DNA from: Actinobacteria bacterium 13_2_20CM_68_14
GTDB taxonomy: Bacteria; Actinomycetota; Thermoleophilia; Gaiellales; Gaiellaceae
Assembly (NCBI GenBank): GCA_001914705.1
Contig: MNDB01000115.1
Coordinates: 1-22,797 of the forward strand
Length of the DNA: 22,797 bases
Direction: 5' to 3'
The position numbers and the translations under genes were made by a program. Below, piece after piece: positions 13,224 through 20,484 of this stretch (within the stretch, counting starts at the first letter, position 1; each line of letters starts with the position of its first letter). Under the pieces are notes generated by a model. That model ran no database searches and was not told the DNA's origin. It worked only from the letters and a program-made list of their open reading frames with translations.

Positions 13224-14405
13224 ATGAGGCGTACAACCCTGGTGGCGCTGGCAGTCCTCGCGGCTGTCATCGCGGCGCCGGCGTCCGGAGACGTCTACAG
13301 CCGCAAGCATTCCGTCGACGCCCGGCTGTCGGCGCTGCACGCTCGCATCGCCGGGGCGCAGCGGCAGGCGCAGCAACTCTCGGACCAGATCGACTCGGTC
13401 AGCTCACAGATCCAGAGCCTCGCAGGCCGGGTCGGCGACGTCTCTGCTCGCCTGGCGACGCTCGAGAACGACCTGGCGCTGCACCAGCGCAAGCTCGACC
13501 GCCTGACGGCCCTCTACCGGGTCGAGACGAAGCGGTACCTCTTTCTCCGGCGTGAGTATTCGCTCGCGCTGGAACGCCTGAACGCCAGGCTCGTCGAGGT
13601 CTACGAGCAGGGCGACGTCGACTCGGTCGACGTGATCCTCGGCGCCAGCACCCTCTCCGACTTGGTCGACGGGCTCGACTACGTCAACCAGGTCGGGGCG
13701 GCGGACGAGCGAATCGCGACGAGCGTCGGCCACGCGAAGGGCGCGGCGCGAGCGGCGCGCGCAGAAACGCGGAAGCTTCGCAGGTTCGTCGCCGCTGCGA
13801 CGCGAGCCGTCCAGGCCCGTACCGAGCAGGTGCGCGCAGTCCGCGACCAGCTGGTGTCGAACCGGCGTGAGCTCGTCGCCGCTCGCTCGACGAAACGGGT
13901 CAGCCTCACCAAGGTCAGAGCGAGCGAGCGCCAGGAGGCCAGCGAGGCACAGGCTCTCGAGCAGGTGAGCGCCTCTCTCGGCGCGCAGATCCAGGCGGCC
14001 CAGTCGGCCTCGTCCTACAGCCCGCCGGCCTCGAGATCGTCGAGCGGATTCATCTGGCCGGTCAGCGGCCCGGTGACGAGCCCGTTCGGGATGCGCTGGG
14101 GCCGGATGCACACCGGCATCGACATCGGGGTCGCCTACGGCACGCCGATCCACGCCGCCGCATCGGGCCAGGTCATCTACGCCGGTTGGATGGACGGGTA
14201 CGGCAATCTCGTCTTCATCGACCACGGCCGCGGCATCTCGACGGGCTATGCACACCAGTCCAGCATCGCTGTCTCGAACGGGCAGGCCGTCACGCAGGGA
14301 CAGGTGATCGGCTATGTGGGCTGTACCGGCCACTGCTTCGGGCCGCACCTCCACTTCGAAGTGCGCGTGAACGGGACGCCGGTCGACCCGCTCGGCTACC
14401 TGTAG
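13224..14405 (+). CDS. Secreted coiled-coil M23 (LytM-like) peptidoglycan endopeptidase
   Basis: This 393-residue protein has an N-terminal signal peptide (MRRTTLVALAVLAAVIAAPASG). A long helical coiled-coil domain (about residues 30-265) resembles EnvC and similar hydrolase factors. A C-terminal LytM/M23 domain covers about 276-393. Zinc-binding residues of active M23 enzymes are present: His296 and Asp300 (MHTGID) and the HxH motif His375/His377 (GPHLHFEV). YAHQSS supplies the usual catalytic His (344). It should therefore cleave peptide cross-links of peptidoglycan outside the membrane, with the coiled coil probably regulating access or binding divisome partners. ATG 13224 follows the zinc-ribbon gene by 49 nt. 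Strong inverted repeats follow the stop. Confidence 0.9.
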   Translation: MRRTTLVALAVLAAVIAAPASGDVYSRKHSVDARLSALHARIAGAQRQAQQLSDQIDSVSSQIQSLAGRVGDVSARLATLENDLALHQRKLDRLTALYRVETKRYLFLRREYSLALERLNARLVEVYEQGDVDSVDVILGASTLSDLVDGLDYVNQVGAADERIATSVGHAKGAARAARAETRKLRRFVAAATRAVQARTEQVRAVRDQLVSNRRELVAARSTKRVSLTKVRASERQEASEAQALEQVSASLGAQIQAAQSASSYSPPASRSSSGFIWPVSGPVTSPFGMRWGRMHTGIDIGVAYGTPIHAAASGQVIYAGWMDGYGNLVFIDHGRGISTGYAHQSSIAVSNGQAVTQGQVIGYVGCTGHCFGPHLHFEVRVNGTPVDPLGYL

Positions 14406-14451
14406 CCGATAGCCGTAACCAACTTCTCGACTCATACGTTTGTGACTTAGA

Positions 14452-14490
14452 AGGCGTAAGCGGAGGGGAGTTAGGCTCGCGCTTACGCCT
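14452..14490 (+). terminator. 11-bp perfect inverted repeat after the M23 peptidase gene
   Basis: aggcgtaagcg (14452-14462) pairs perfectly with cgcttacgcct (14480-14490) around a 17-nt loop. It begins 46 nt after the M23 stop. There is no U-tract, so it could be a factor-dependent terminator, an mRNA-stabilising hairpin or an operator. Confidence 0.4.
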
Positions 14491-14505
14491 ACACGTCTCC
14501 CGACG

Positions 14506-14537
14506 GCACCGGCCGTCTCCCCCGGGGCGGCCGGTGC
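14506..14537. terminator. Bidirectional GC-rich terminator between M23 and mntH genes
   Basis: gcaccggccg (14506-14515) pairs perfectly with cggccggtgc (14528-14537) over 10 bp with a 12-nt loop. It ends 2 nt before the mntH stop. The position between convergent genes fits a shared terminator, although no long U-tract is present on either side. Confidence 0.5.
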
Positions 14538-14539
14538 AC

Positions 14540-15805
14540 CTACAAGAGGGTTTGGTAGAGCAGGAAGACGTTCAGGCCGGAGATCAGTGCGGCGACGAGC
14601 GTGGCGATGATCGTCGTCGCCCGGTGGTTGACGAGCGGCCCCATGATCTTCCGGTTCGCGGTGAAGATCACTAGCGGGATCAGCGCGAAGGGGATCCCGA
14701 ACGAGAGCACGACCTGGCTGAGTACGAGCGTTCGCGAAGGGTCGGCTCCAATGCCGATCACGATCAGCGCCGGCAGCATCGTCACCAGCCGGCGCACCCA
14801 GACGGGGATCCGGCGGCGGATGAAGCCCTGCATCACCACCTGGCCGGCGAGCGTGCCGACCGTCGAGCTCGAGAGGCCCGAGCCGAGCAGTGCCAGGGCA
14901 AAGAGCGTGCTCGAGTAGCCGCCGAGCAGCCCGGACAGCGTCTTGTGCGCGGTCTCGAGCGAAGAGACGTCCGTGAGGCCGCTCTTGAAAAACGTGCTCG
15001 CGGCGACGACGAGCATCGCGATATTGATCAGGCCGGCGAGCGTCATCGCGATCACGACGTCGATGCGTGTGAACCGGAAGAGGCGCCGCGCCTGCTCCTC
15101 GGACTTCGGCAGCACCCGATCCTGCAGCAGCGCCGAGTGCAGGTAGATCACGTGCGGCATCACGGTCGCGCCGAGGATTCCGACCGCCAGCAGGACGGAC
15201 TCGCTGCCCGCGAACTGGGGCACGAACGCGTGCTTGGCGACGGTGCCGAGCGGAGGCTTCGCATAGAAGAGCTCACCGAGGTAGCAGACGCCGATCATGC
15301 CGACGATCGCCGCGATCACCGCCTCGAACGGCCGGAAGCCGAATCGCTGTAGACCGAGGATCAGGAAGGCCGCGATCGCCGTGAGGATCGCCGCCGGGAA
15401 GAGGTCAATCCCGAGCAGCAGGTGAAAGCCGAGCGCCGCGCCGAGGAACTCCGCGAGGTCGGTCGCCATCGCGATCAACTCGGCTTGGATCCAGAGCGCG
15501 AAGGACGTCCGCCTGGAGAATTGCTCGCGGCAGACCTCGGGCAGGTTGTGCCCGGTGGCGATCCCGAGCTTCGCCGAGAGGGTCTGAATGAGCATCGCCA
15601 TCAGGTTCGCGGCGACGATCACCCAGACCAGCGTGTAGCCGAACTTCGACCCGCCGGCGATGTTCGTGGCGAAGTTGCCCGGGTCGATGTAGGCGACGCA
15701 GGCGACGAACGCGGGGCCGAGGAAAGGGAGGATGCGGAAGCTGCCGCGGCGCTCACCTCGCAACACGCGGCCGGCGTCGTACGCAGTGCGCGCCGTGGCG
15801 TTCAT
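14540..15805 (-). CDS. mntH: NRAMP-family divalent metal transporter MntH
   Basis: MntH proteins are proton-coupled importers of Mn2+ and Fe2+ in the cytoplasmic membrane. With ATG 15805 the protein has 421 residues, normal for the family. The metal-binding DPGN motif in helix 1 is at residues 41-44 and the helix 6 motif MPHVIYLHSAL begins at 216, as in bacterial MntH. Eleven hydrophobic segments are plausible. The open frame extends upstream to 15925, but those residues are not family-like and ATG 15805 has a TAGACT -10-like hexamer 7 nt upstream. A palindrome resembling DtxR/MntR operators covers the likely -35 region and the hpt stop codon. Regulation by a metal-responsive repressor is therefore likely, though no repressor gene is in the window. 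Confidence 0.93.
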   Translation of the reverse strand: MNATARTAYDAGRVLRGERRGSFRILPFLGPAFVACVAYIDPGNFATNIAGGSKFGYTLVWVIVAANLMAMLIQTLSAKLGIATGHNLPEVCREQFSRRTSFALWIQAELIAMATDLAEFLGAALGFHLLLGIDLFPAAILTAIAAFLILGLQRFGFRPFEAVIAAIVGMIGVCYLGELFYAKPPLGTVAKHAFVPQFAGSESVLLAVGILGATVMPHVIYLHSALLQDRVLPKSEEQARRLFRFTRIDVVIAMTLAGLINIAMLVVAASTFFKSGLTDVSSLETAHKTLSGLLGGYSSTLFALALLGSGLSSSTVGTLAGQVVMQGFIRRRIPVWVRRLVTMLPALIVIGIGADPSRTLVLSQVVLSFGIPFALIPLVIFTANRKIMGPLVNHRATTIIATLVAALISGLNVFLLYQTLL

Positions 15806-15812
15806 CGAGCTG

Positions 15813-15818
15813 AGTCTA
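15813..15818 (-). promoter_or_regulatory. mntH: -10-like hexamer TAGACT of mntH
   Basis: On the minus strand it ends 7 nt before ATG 15805, giving a probable leaderless mntH transcript separate from hpt. Confidence 0.4.
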
Positions 15819-15827
15819 GCGAGAGAG

Positions 15828-15841
15828 TTAGGTGCGCCTAA
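15828..15841. promoter_or_regulatory. Candidate DtxR/IdeR/MntR-type operator upstream of mntH
   Basis: TTAGGTGCGCCTAA has inverted TTAGG/CCTAA arms. It matches 12 of 14 positions of the first part of the corynebacterial DtxR consensus (TTAGGTTAGCCTAACCTAA, from memory). It sits where the mntH -35 should be, 9 nt upstream of the -10-like hexamer, and includes the hpt stop codon. Confidence 0.5.
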
Positions 15842-16304
15842 ACTTCGCCACGCGCAGCTCCGGCAGGTTGCGGTGGCGTTCGTCCAGATCGAAGCCGTAG
15901 CCGACGAAGTACTCGTCCGGGACAACGAAGCCGATGTACCGGACCGGGAGATCGTCGACGAGCCGCCGGTAGGGACGGTCGAGCAGCGTCGCGATCGAGA
16001 GGGAGGCAGGCCGACGCAGCGTGAGCAGCTTGCGCAGGTAGTTCAGCGTCAAGCCGGTGTCGACCACGTCCTCGACGATGAGCACGTGGCGGCCCTCGAT
16101 CGGCCCGTTCAGGTCCTTCAGCAACCTCACCCGCTCATGCCCCCCCGGGACGGCGCCGTCATAGCCGGCGAGCTCGACGAAATCGAGTTCGTGGAGCGAC
16201 GGGATCGCTCGCGAGAGGTCGGCGAGGAAGAACAGGGAGCCTTTGAGCGGCGCGACGAGTAGGAGGTCGAGGCCGGCGTAGTCGGCGGCGATCTGGGCGC
16301 CCAT
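15828..16304 (-). CDS. hpt: Hypoxanthine(-guanine) phosphoribosyltransferase
   Basis: Hpt salvages hypoxanthine and guanine by condensing them with PRPP to form IMP and GMP. The 158 residues from ATG 16304 include the early LKGSLFFLADL segment and the PRPP-binding loop VLIVEDVVDTGLT, followed by PDEYFVGYGFDLDE at the C-terminus, all typical of the family. Homology continues upstream of ATG 16304 in the same frame (DDLRVGETYLSAEEIQ), which is the expected N-terminus. No ATG, GTG or TTG occurs between 16304 and the upstream gene. A CTG at 16361 is the best candidate for a longer start, giving 177 residues. It is not clear whether the true start is this rare codon or whether a start codon was mutated. 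The upstream nuclease-like gene ends at 16370. Confidence 0.9.
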   Translation of the reverse strand: MGAQIAADYAGLDLLLVAPLKGSLFFLADLSRAIPSLHELDFVELAGYDGAVPGGHERVRLLKDLNGPIEGRHVLIVEDVVDTGLTLNYLRKLLTLRRPASLSIATLLDRPYRRLVDDLPVRYIGFVVPDEYFVGYGFDLDERHRNLPELRVAKFRRT

Positions 16305-16369
16305 TTCGCCGACGCGCGTCTGGATCTCCTCGGCGGAGAGGTAGGTCTCGCCGACGCGCAGGTCGTCGG

Positions 16370-16723
16370 CTAGCGGGCGAGGTCGAGCCTGAATCTCTGG
16401 GCCAGGCGCTCGATGTCGCGCCGGTAGAAGAGCTTGATCCGGACGTCCGGGTAGCGCTCACGGAGTTTGCGCAACTTGCGGTTCTTTCGGGTCACGAGCG
16501 CCTGCTTCATCACCGTCACCTCGACGTAGAGGTCCTGCTCCGGCAGGTAGAAGTCGGGCGTGAAGGCCACGGTGACGCGGCCGTCCTCGGCTTCTTCGAG
16601 CGCGAAGGTTCGAGGTTCGTACTCCCACGGAACCCCGTAAAAGTCCAGCAGACGGGCACATTCGCGCTCCGCGTCGTTCGCGAAGCGGGGTGTCTCCGCG
16701 CTTCGGGCTGGCTCGGCCGCCAC
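16370..16723 (-). CDS. Small PD-(D/E)XK nuclease-like protein of unknown role
   Basis: This 117-residue protein has an acidic/helical start (NDAERECARLLDFYGVPW), then FTPDFYLPEQDLYVEVTVMKQ at about residues 54-74. This resembles the Asp ... Glu-x-x-x-x-Lys core of restriction-endonuclease-like folds. A basic helical tail (TRKNRKLRKLRERYPDV) follows. I know similar short proteins only as uncharacterised; nuclease activity is an inference from the motif. GTG 16723 has TACTTT 7 nt upstream. The gene lies just before hpt on the same strand and probably shares its transcript. Divergent DUF47 and PiT genes start about 70 nt away. Confidence 0.65.
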   Translation of the reverse strand: MAAEPARSAETPRFANDAERECARLLDFYGVPWEYEPRTFALEEAEDGRVTVAFTPDFYLPEQDLYVEVTVMKQALVTRKNRKLRKLRERYPDVRIKLFYRRDIERLAQRFRLDLAR

Positions 16724-16730
16724 TCGACCG

Positions 16731-16736
16731 AAAGTA
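16731..16736 (-). promoter_or_regulatory. -10-like hexamer TACTTT for the nuclease-like gene and hpt
   Basis: On the minus strand it ends 7 nt before GTG 16723. Confidence 0.35.
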
Positions 16737-16795
16737 GCAACGAGAGCGGATGCCGCGCGGAACGGGCGGGCGACCTGCTATACGAGCGCCGACCG

Positions 16796-17419
16796 ATGGG
16801 GCGCCTGCGACTCACTCCGCAAAAACGCGAGTTCTTCGACCTCTACTCCCGCGCCTCCGCGAACGCTGTCGAGATCTCGCGTCTCCTCGTCGAACTGCTC
16901 GAGCGGTTCCCAAGCGAGGACGGCAGCCTGATCGCGCAAATCAAGGAGCGCGAGCACGAGGGCGACGACCTGACCCACGAGGTGGTCGATCTGCTTAACC
17001 GCACCTTCGTGACGCCGTTCGATCGCGACGACATGTACCGGCTCGCGGGCGCGATCGACGATGTCTGCGATCACGTCGACGAAGCAGCGGACAACCTCGG
17101 CACCTACGGGATCGAGCGGGTTCCCGAGAAAGCAGTCGAGCAGGCGCGAGTGATTCACGAGGCGTCGCGAAACCTTGACGCCGCAGTCCAGCGTCTGGAG
17201 GGTTTCAAGGACTCGCAAGCGCAGCTGATCGAGCTCCGCCGTCTCGAAGACGAGGGCGATCGCCTGGTCCGGGACGCCGTGGCGGAGCTCTTCAACACAG
17301 TCAAGGACCCAATCGTCATCATCCGTTGGAAAGACATCCACGAGCGGCTGGAACACGCCGTCGACGCGCTCGAGAACGCGGCAGACGTGCTGGAGGCGAT
17401 TCTCGTCAAGAACCGCTAG
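16796..17419 (+). CDS. DUF47 / PhoU-like phosphate transport regulator
   Basis: This 207-residue all-helical protein is of the DUF47 (PhoU-divergent) family, which accompanies PiT phosphate transporters and is thought to regulate them. The KEREHEGDDLTHEV segment (about residues 50-63) and ELRRLEDEGDRLVRDAV (about 146-162) are the paired Glu/Asp-rich helices that bind metal clusters in PhoU-like folds. RFDRDDMYRLA-like sequence (VTPFDRDDMYRLAGAIDDV) is also characteristic. ATG 16796 follows a TATACG sequence about 11 nt upstream, a weaker version of the local -10 pattern. The pit gene begins 6 nt after the stop, so the two form an operon. Confidence 0.88.
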   Translation: MGRLRLTPQKREFFDLYSRASANAVEISRLLVELLERFPSEDGSLIAQIKEREHEGDDLTHEVVDLLNRTFVTPFDRDDMYRLAGAIDDVCDHVDEAADNLGTYGIERVPEKAVEQARVIHEASRNLDAAVQRLEGFKDSQAQLIELRRLEDEGDRLVRDAVAELFNTVKDPIVIIRWKDIHERLEHAVDALENAADVLEAILVKNR

Positions 17420-17425
17420 CTCCCG

Positions 17426-18415
17426 GTGAACTCAATCTTGGTGTGGGTCGTCGTGGTCGTTGCGCTTGGCTTTGACTTCACGAACGGGTTTCACGACACC
17501 GCCAATGCCGTCGCGACCTCGGTCTCGACCCGCGCGCTCTCCCCCCGTACGGCCGTCTTCGTAGCCGCGGTCGCGAATCTCGCCGGTGCCTTTGTCACGA
17601 CCGCGGTCGCCAAAACAGTCGGAGAAGGGATCATCGACACGGGTCTTGCGACCGAGAAGACCGTGCTGGCAGCTCTGCTCGGCGCGATCGCGTGGAACCT
17701 CCTCACATGGTGGCTTGGCCTGCCGTCGAGCTCTTCACATGCGCTGATCGGCGGCCTGATCGGCGCCGCGCTGGTCCAGTCGGGTCCGAAGGGGGTCGAA
17801 TGGCACGGCGTCGTGCACAAGGTCGCGTTCCCGGCTCTCGCCTCCCCTGTGCTTGGCTTTGCCGGCGCCTTCGTCCTATTGCTAGTCATCTACCGGGTCT
17901 TCGTCTGGCTCACGCCCGGAGTCGCCAACCGCGGCTTTCGGATCGGGCAACTCGCCTCGGGGACCTGGGTCGCGTTCACGCACGGCGCCAACGACGCGCA
18001 AAAGACGATGGGCGTGATCGCGCTCGCGCTCTTCGAGGCTCACAAGATCGACCATTTCTACATTCCGGCCTGGGTGATCGTCTCGTCCGGCCTCGCGATC
18101 GGCGCTGGAACGTATGTCGGCGGCTGGCGGATCATGCGCACGCTCGGACAGCGAATCTTCTCGATTGAACCGGTTAGCGGATTTGCGGCCCAGGTTTCTG
18201 GCGGCACGGTGATCTACTTCGCCACGCATTTCGGGTACCCGGTCTCGACGACACATGTCGTCTCGGGCTCGGTGATGGGCGCCGGGGCGACGAAGCGCCT
18301 CTCGGCCGTGCGGTGGGGCGTCGCCGGCAACATCGTTTTCGCATGGGTGCTGACGATCCCTGCAGCGGCGCTCGTCGCCGCGGCGCTCTACTGGCCGGTG
18401 GAAGCCGTCTTCTAG
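17426..18415 (+). CDS. pit: Low-affinity inorganic phosphate transporter, PiT family
   Basis: PiT proteins import phosphate (as metal-phosphate) with protons across the cytoplasmic membrane. The 329-residue protein starts at GTG 17426 and carries the duplicated PiT signatures: GFHDTANAVATS near residues 21-32 in the N-terminal half and GANDAQKTMG in the second half. The conserved SSSSHAL and PVSTTHVVSG segments are also present. Around ten hydrophobic segments are evident. It directly follows the DUF47 gene. The next gene, a metallophosphoesterase, starts 21 nt after the stop but has its own TACACT hexamer, so phosphate uptake and the cDPG operon may be partly co-expressed. Confidence 0.93.
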   Translation: MNSILVWVVVVVALGFDFTNGFHDTANAVATSVSTRALSPRTAVFVAAVANLAGAFVTTAVAKTVGEGIIDTGLATEKTVLAALLGAIAWNLLTWWLGLPSSSSHALIGGLIGAALVQSGPKGVEWHGVVHKVAFPALASPVLGFAGAFVLLLVIYRVFVWLTPGVANRGFRIGQLASGTWVAFTHGANDAQKTMGVIALALFEAHKIDHFYIPAWVIVSSGLAIGAGTYVGGWRIMRTLGQRIFSIEPVSGFAAQVSGGTVIYFATHFGYPVSTTHVVSGSVMGAGATKRLSAVRWGVAGNIVFAWVLTIPAAALVAAALYWPVEAVF

Positions 18416-18423
18416 CGCGGTTC

Positions 18424-18429
18424 TACACT
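18424..18429 (+). promoter_or_regulatory. -10-like hexamer TACACT of the cDPG operon
   Basis: TACACT ends 7 nt before ATG 18437, in the 21-nt gap after pit. It is the only promoter-like sequence seen before the four overlapping genes. Confidence 0.4.
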
Positions 18430-18436
18430 TCCGGCG

Positions 18437-19222
18437 ATGAAGATCGCCCACATCTCCGACATCCACTGCGGCGAGGTGCATTTCGTGCCCGGGCTGATGG
18501 AACGGGCGATCAACGAGATCAACGACCAGCAGCCGGACATCGTCGTCTGCTCGGGTGACCTGACGGCGATGGGGTTCAAGCACGAGTACGTGCAGGCGAA
18601 GGCGTATCTCGATCGCCTCGAGTGCGACACCGTGGTCGTCATTCCAGGCAACCACGACTCCCGCAACGTCGGCTACATCCACTTCGAAGACCTGTTCGGT
18701 TCGCGCAACCACGTCGTCCAGCGTGAGGGGGTCACGATCGTCGCGGTCGACTCGACCGAGCCGGACCTCGACCACGGCCAGATCGGCCGCGGCCGCTACC
18801 CCTGGATCGAGGAGAAGTTCGCCGAGGGCGACGCCGAGTTGCGGATCTTTGTCCTGCACCACCACCTGCTGCCGATCCCAGGCACCGGGCGCGAGCGCAA
18901 CATCGTCTACGACGCCGGCGACGCGATCGAGTGTCTGCAGCGTTCCGGGGTCGACATCGTCCTCTCCGGCCACAAGCACGTCCCCTACGCGTGGCGGCTC
19001 GAGGACCTGTTCGTGATCAACGCAGGCACGGTCTCCTCGCAGCGCCTCCGCGGCAGGACTCGCCCCTGTTACAACCTGATCGAGATCACCGACCACCACG
19101 TCGACGTCTGGCGCAAGTACCCGTTCCACGGGCAGGAGAGGATCATCCAGTTCTCGACGGAGACACGTTCGTTCGAGAAGTACACGGCGCGAATCGAGGG
19201 CGAGGTGACTTCGTCGCGGTGA
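18437..19222 (+). CDS. Calcineurin-like metallophosphoesterase (CpdA-type), first gene of the cDPG operon
   Basis: This 261-residue cytoplasmic protein has the full dinuclear-metal set: DIH (8-10), SGD (39-41), GNHD (71-74), LHHH (140-143) and GHKH (178-181). These mark an active metallophosphoesterase of the class III phosphodiesterase (cAMP phosphodiesterase CpdA / Icc) type. Substrate is not fixed by motifs: cyclic nucleotides, phosphomonoesters or other phosphoanhydrides are possible. Its TGA overlaps the GTG of the cDPG synthetase gene by 4 bp. Position therefore suggests a role in cDPG or phosphoglycerate turnover, for example opening the cyclic pyrophosphate; this is inference. A role in degrading cAMP from a cyclase is the conventional alternative. 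Confidence 0.88.
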   Translation: MKIAHISDIHCGEVHFVPGLMERAINEINDQQPDIVVCSGDLTAMGFKHEYVQAKAYLDRLECDTVVVIPGNHDSRNVGYIHFEDLFGSRNHVVQREGVTIVAVDSTEPDLDHGQIGRGRYPWIEEKFAEGDAELRIFVLHHHLLPIPGTGRERNIVYDAGDAIECLQRSGVDIVLSGHKHVPYAWRLEDLFVINAGTVSSQRLRGRTRPCYNLIEITDHHVDVWRKYPFHGQERIIQFSTETRSFEKYTARIEGEVTSSR

Positions 19223-20484
19223 GAGCGTTGGCCGTGATCGACGGCGAGCACTACGCCTCGACGGTGCGGGACGCGCTGGCCGAGCTGCCCTACGAGTTCG
19301 TCGGCGCGTTCATGGCTGGCGGGACAGAGAAGCTCCGCGGCGAGTCTGACTACGGCGTCCCGCTCTACGACGAGCTCGAGGAGGCGCTGCGCGCGCTGGA
19401 GCCGGAGCTCGTGCTCGATCTGTCGGATGAGCCCGTGTTGGGCCCCGCGGCGCGGTTCCAGCTCGTCAGCCGCGTGCTCGCGGCCGGGATCACTTACGCG
19501 GGGGCGGACTTCCGGTTCGAGCCGCCCGAGCTCGAAGCCTTTCCGCTGCCCTCGCTGGCGGTGTTCGCGACCGGCAAGCGCGTCGGCAAGACCGCCGTGT
19601 CTGCGCACATCGGACGGCTGCTCTCTCGCGATCGCGATGTCATTGCGGTGGCGATGGGCCGAGGCGGGCCTGCGACGCCCGACGTCGCCGAGTCGCCGCC
19701 GAGCCTCGACCAGCTGCTGGCGCTCTCCCGCGCAGGCAATCACGCGGCGTCCGACTATCTCGAGATCGCCGCCGTCGCCGACGTCGTCACGATCGGCTGC
19801 CGGCGCTGCGGCGGTGGGCTGGCCGGGGCTGTTGCAACCTCGAACGTTCAGGCCGGGGCAGAGCTGGCGTTGCAGCGGGGGGCCGACTTCGTCGTCTTCG
19901 ACGGCAGCGGCGCGGCGATTCCGCCGGTCGCGACCGGCAAGCGCGTGCTCGTCACGAGCACCTTCGACCCACCGGCCCTCGTGACCGGCTACCTGAACGC
20001 CTACCGGATCCTGCTCGCCGACCTCGTGCTGGTGACGATGGCGGATGCGTCGACCCCGCACGAGGCGCTCGCGGACGCGATCCGCGAGGTGAAACCCGAG
20101 GTCACCGTGATTGCAGTCGGCTTCCGGCCGCGTCCGCTCGCGCCGATCGACGGCAAGCGTGTCGCGTACTTCACGACCGCGGAGCCCTCGGCGCACGGGC
20201 GCCTCGCCGCGGATCTGTCCGCGTACGGGGCCGAGGTCGTCCACGTCTCGGGGAACCTCGCCGACCGGCCGGCTCTCCAGCGTGAGCTGGAGACCGCCAA
20301 CGCGGACGTCTACCTGACGGAGATCAAGGCGGCCGGGATCGACATGGTCGCCGAGGCTGGCGCGAAGCGCGGCGTCGAGATCGTCCTTGCCGCGAACGAC
20401 CTCGTCCAGTGTCCGGGGCAGCCGGAGCTCGACCCGGCCCTGCTGGCCCTCGCTCAAGTTGAACGCGCGGCGGTCGGAACGTGA
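19219..20484 (+). CDS. cpgS: Cyclic 2,3-diphosphoglycerate synthetase
   Basis: The archaeal enzyme forms the intramolecular pyrophosphate of 2,3-diphosphoglycerate with ATP, giving cDPG. This 421-residue protein is similar in size. It shows a nucleotide-binding loop, FATGKRVGKTAVS (116-128), after an N-terminal domain containing LVLDLSDEPVLGP. Downstream are AMGRGGP (145-151), the cysteine/glycine segment GCRRCGGGLAG (193-203) and FDGSGAAIPPV (227-237), all in the order I associate with this family. The start is GTG 19219, overlapping the metallophosphoesterase stop; the open frame further upstream is not family-like. Immediate linkage to 2-phosphoglycerate kinase, which makes its substrate, strongly supports the assignment. 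The enzyme is best known from methanogens, so the bacterial role is open. Confidence 0.85.
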   Translation: MRALAVIDGEHYASTVRDALAELPYEFVGAFMAGGTEKLRGESDYGVPLYDELEEALRALEPELVLDLSDEPVLGPAARFQLVSRVLAAGITYAGADFRFEPPELEAFPLPSLAVFATGKRVGKTAVSAHIGRLLSRDRDVIAVAMGRGGPATPDVAESPPSLDQLLALSRAGNHAASDYLEIAAVADVVTIGCRRCGGGLAGAVATSNVQAGAELALQRGADFVVFDGSGAAIPPVATGKRVLVTSTFDPPALVTGYLNAYRILLADLVLVTMADASTPHEALADAIREVKPEVTVIAVGFRPRPLAPIDGKRVAYFTTAEPSAHGRLAADLSAYGAEVVHVSGNLADRPALQRELETANADVYLTEIKAAGIDMVAEAGAKRGVEIVLAANDLVQCPGQPELDPALLALAQVERAAVGT

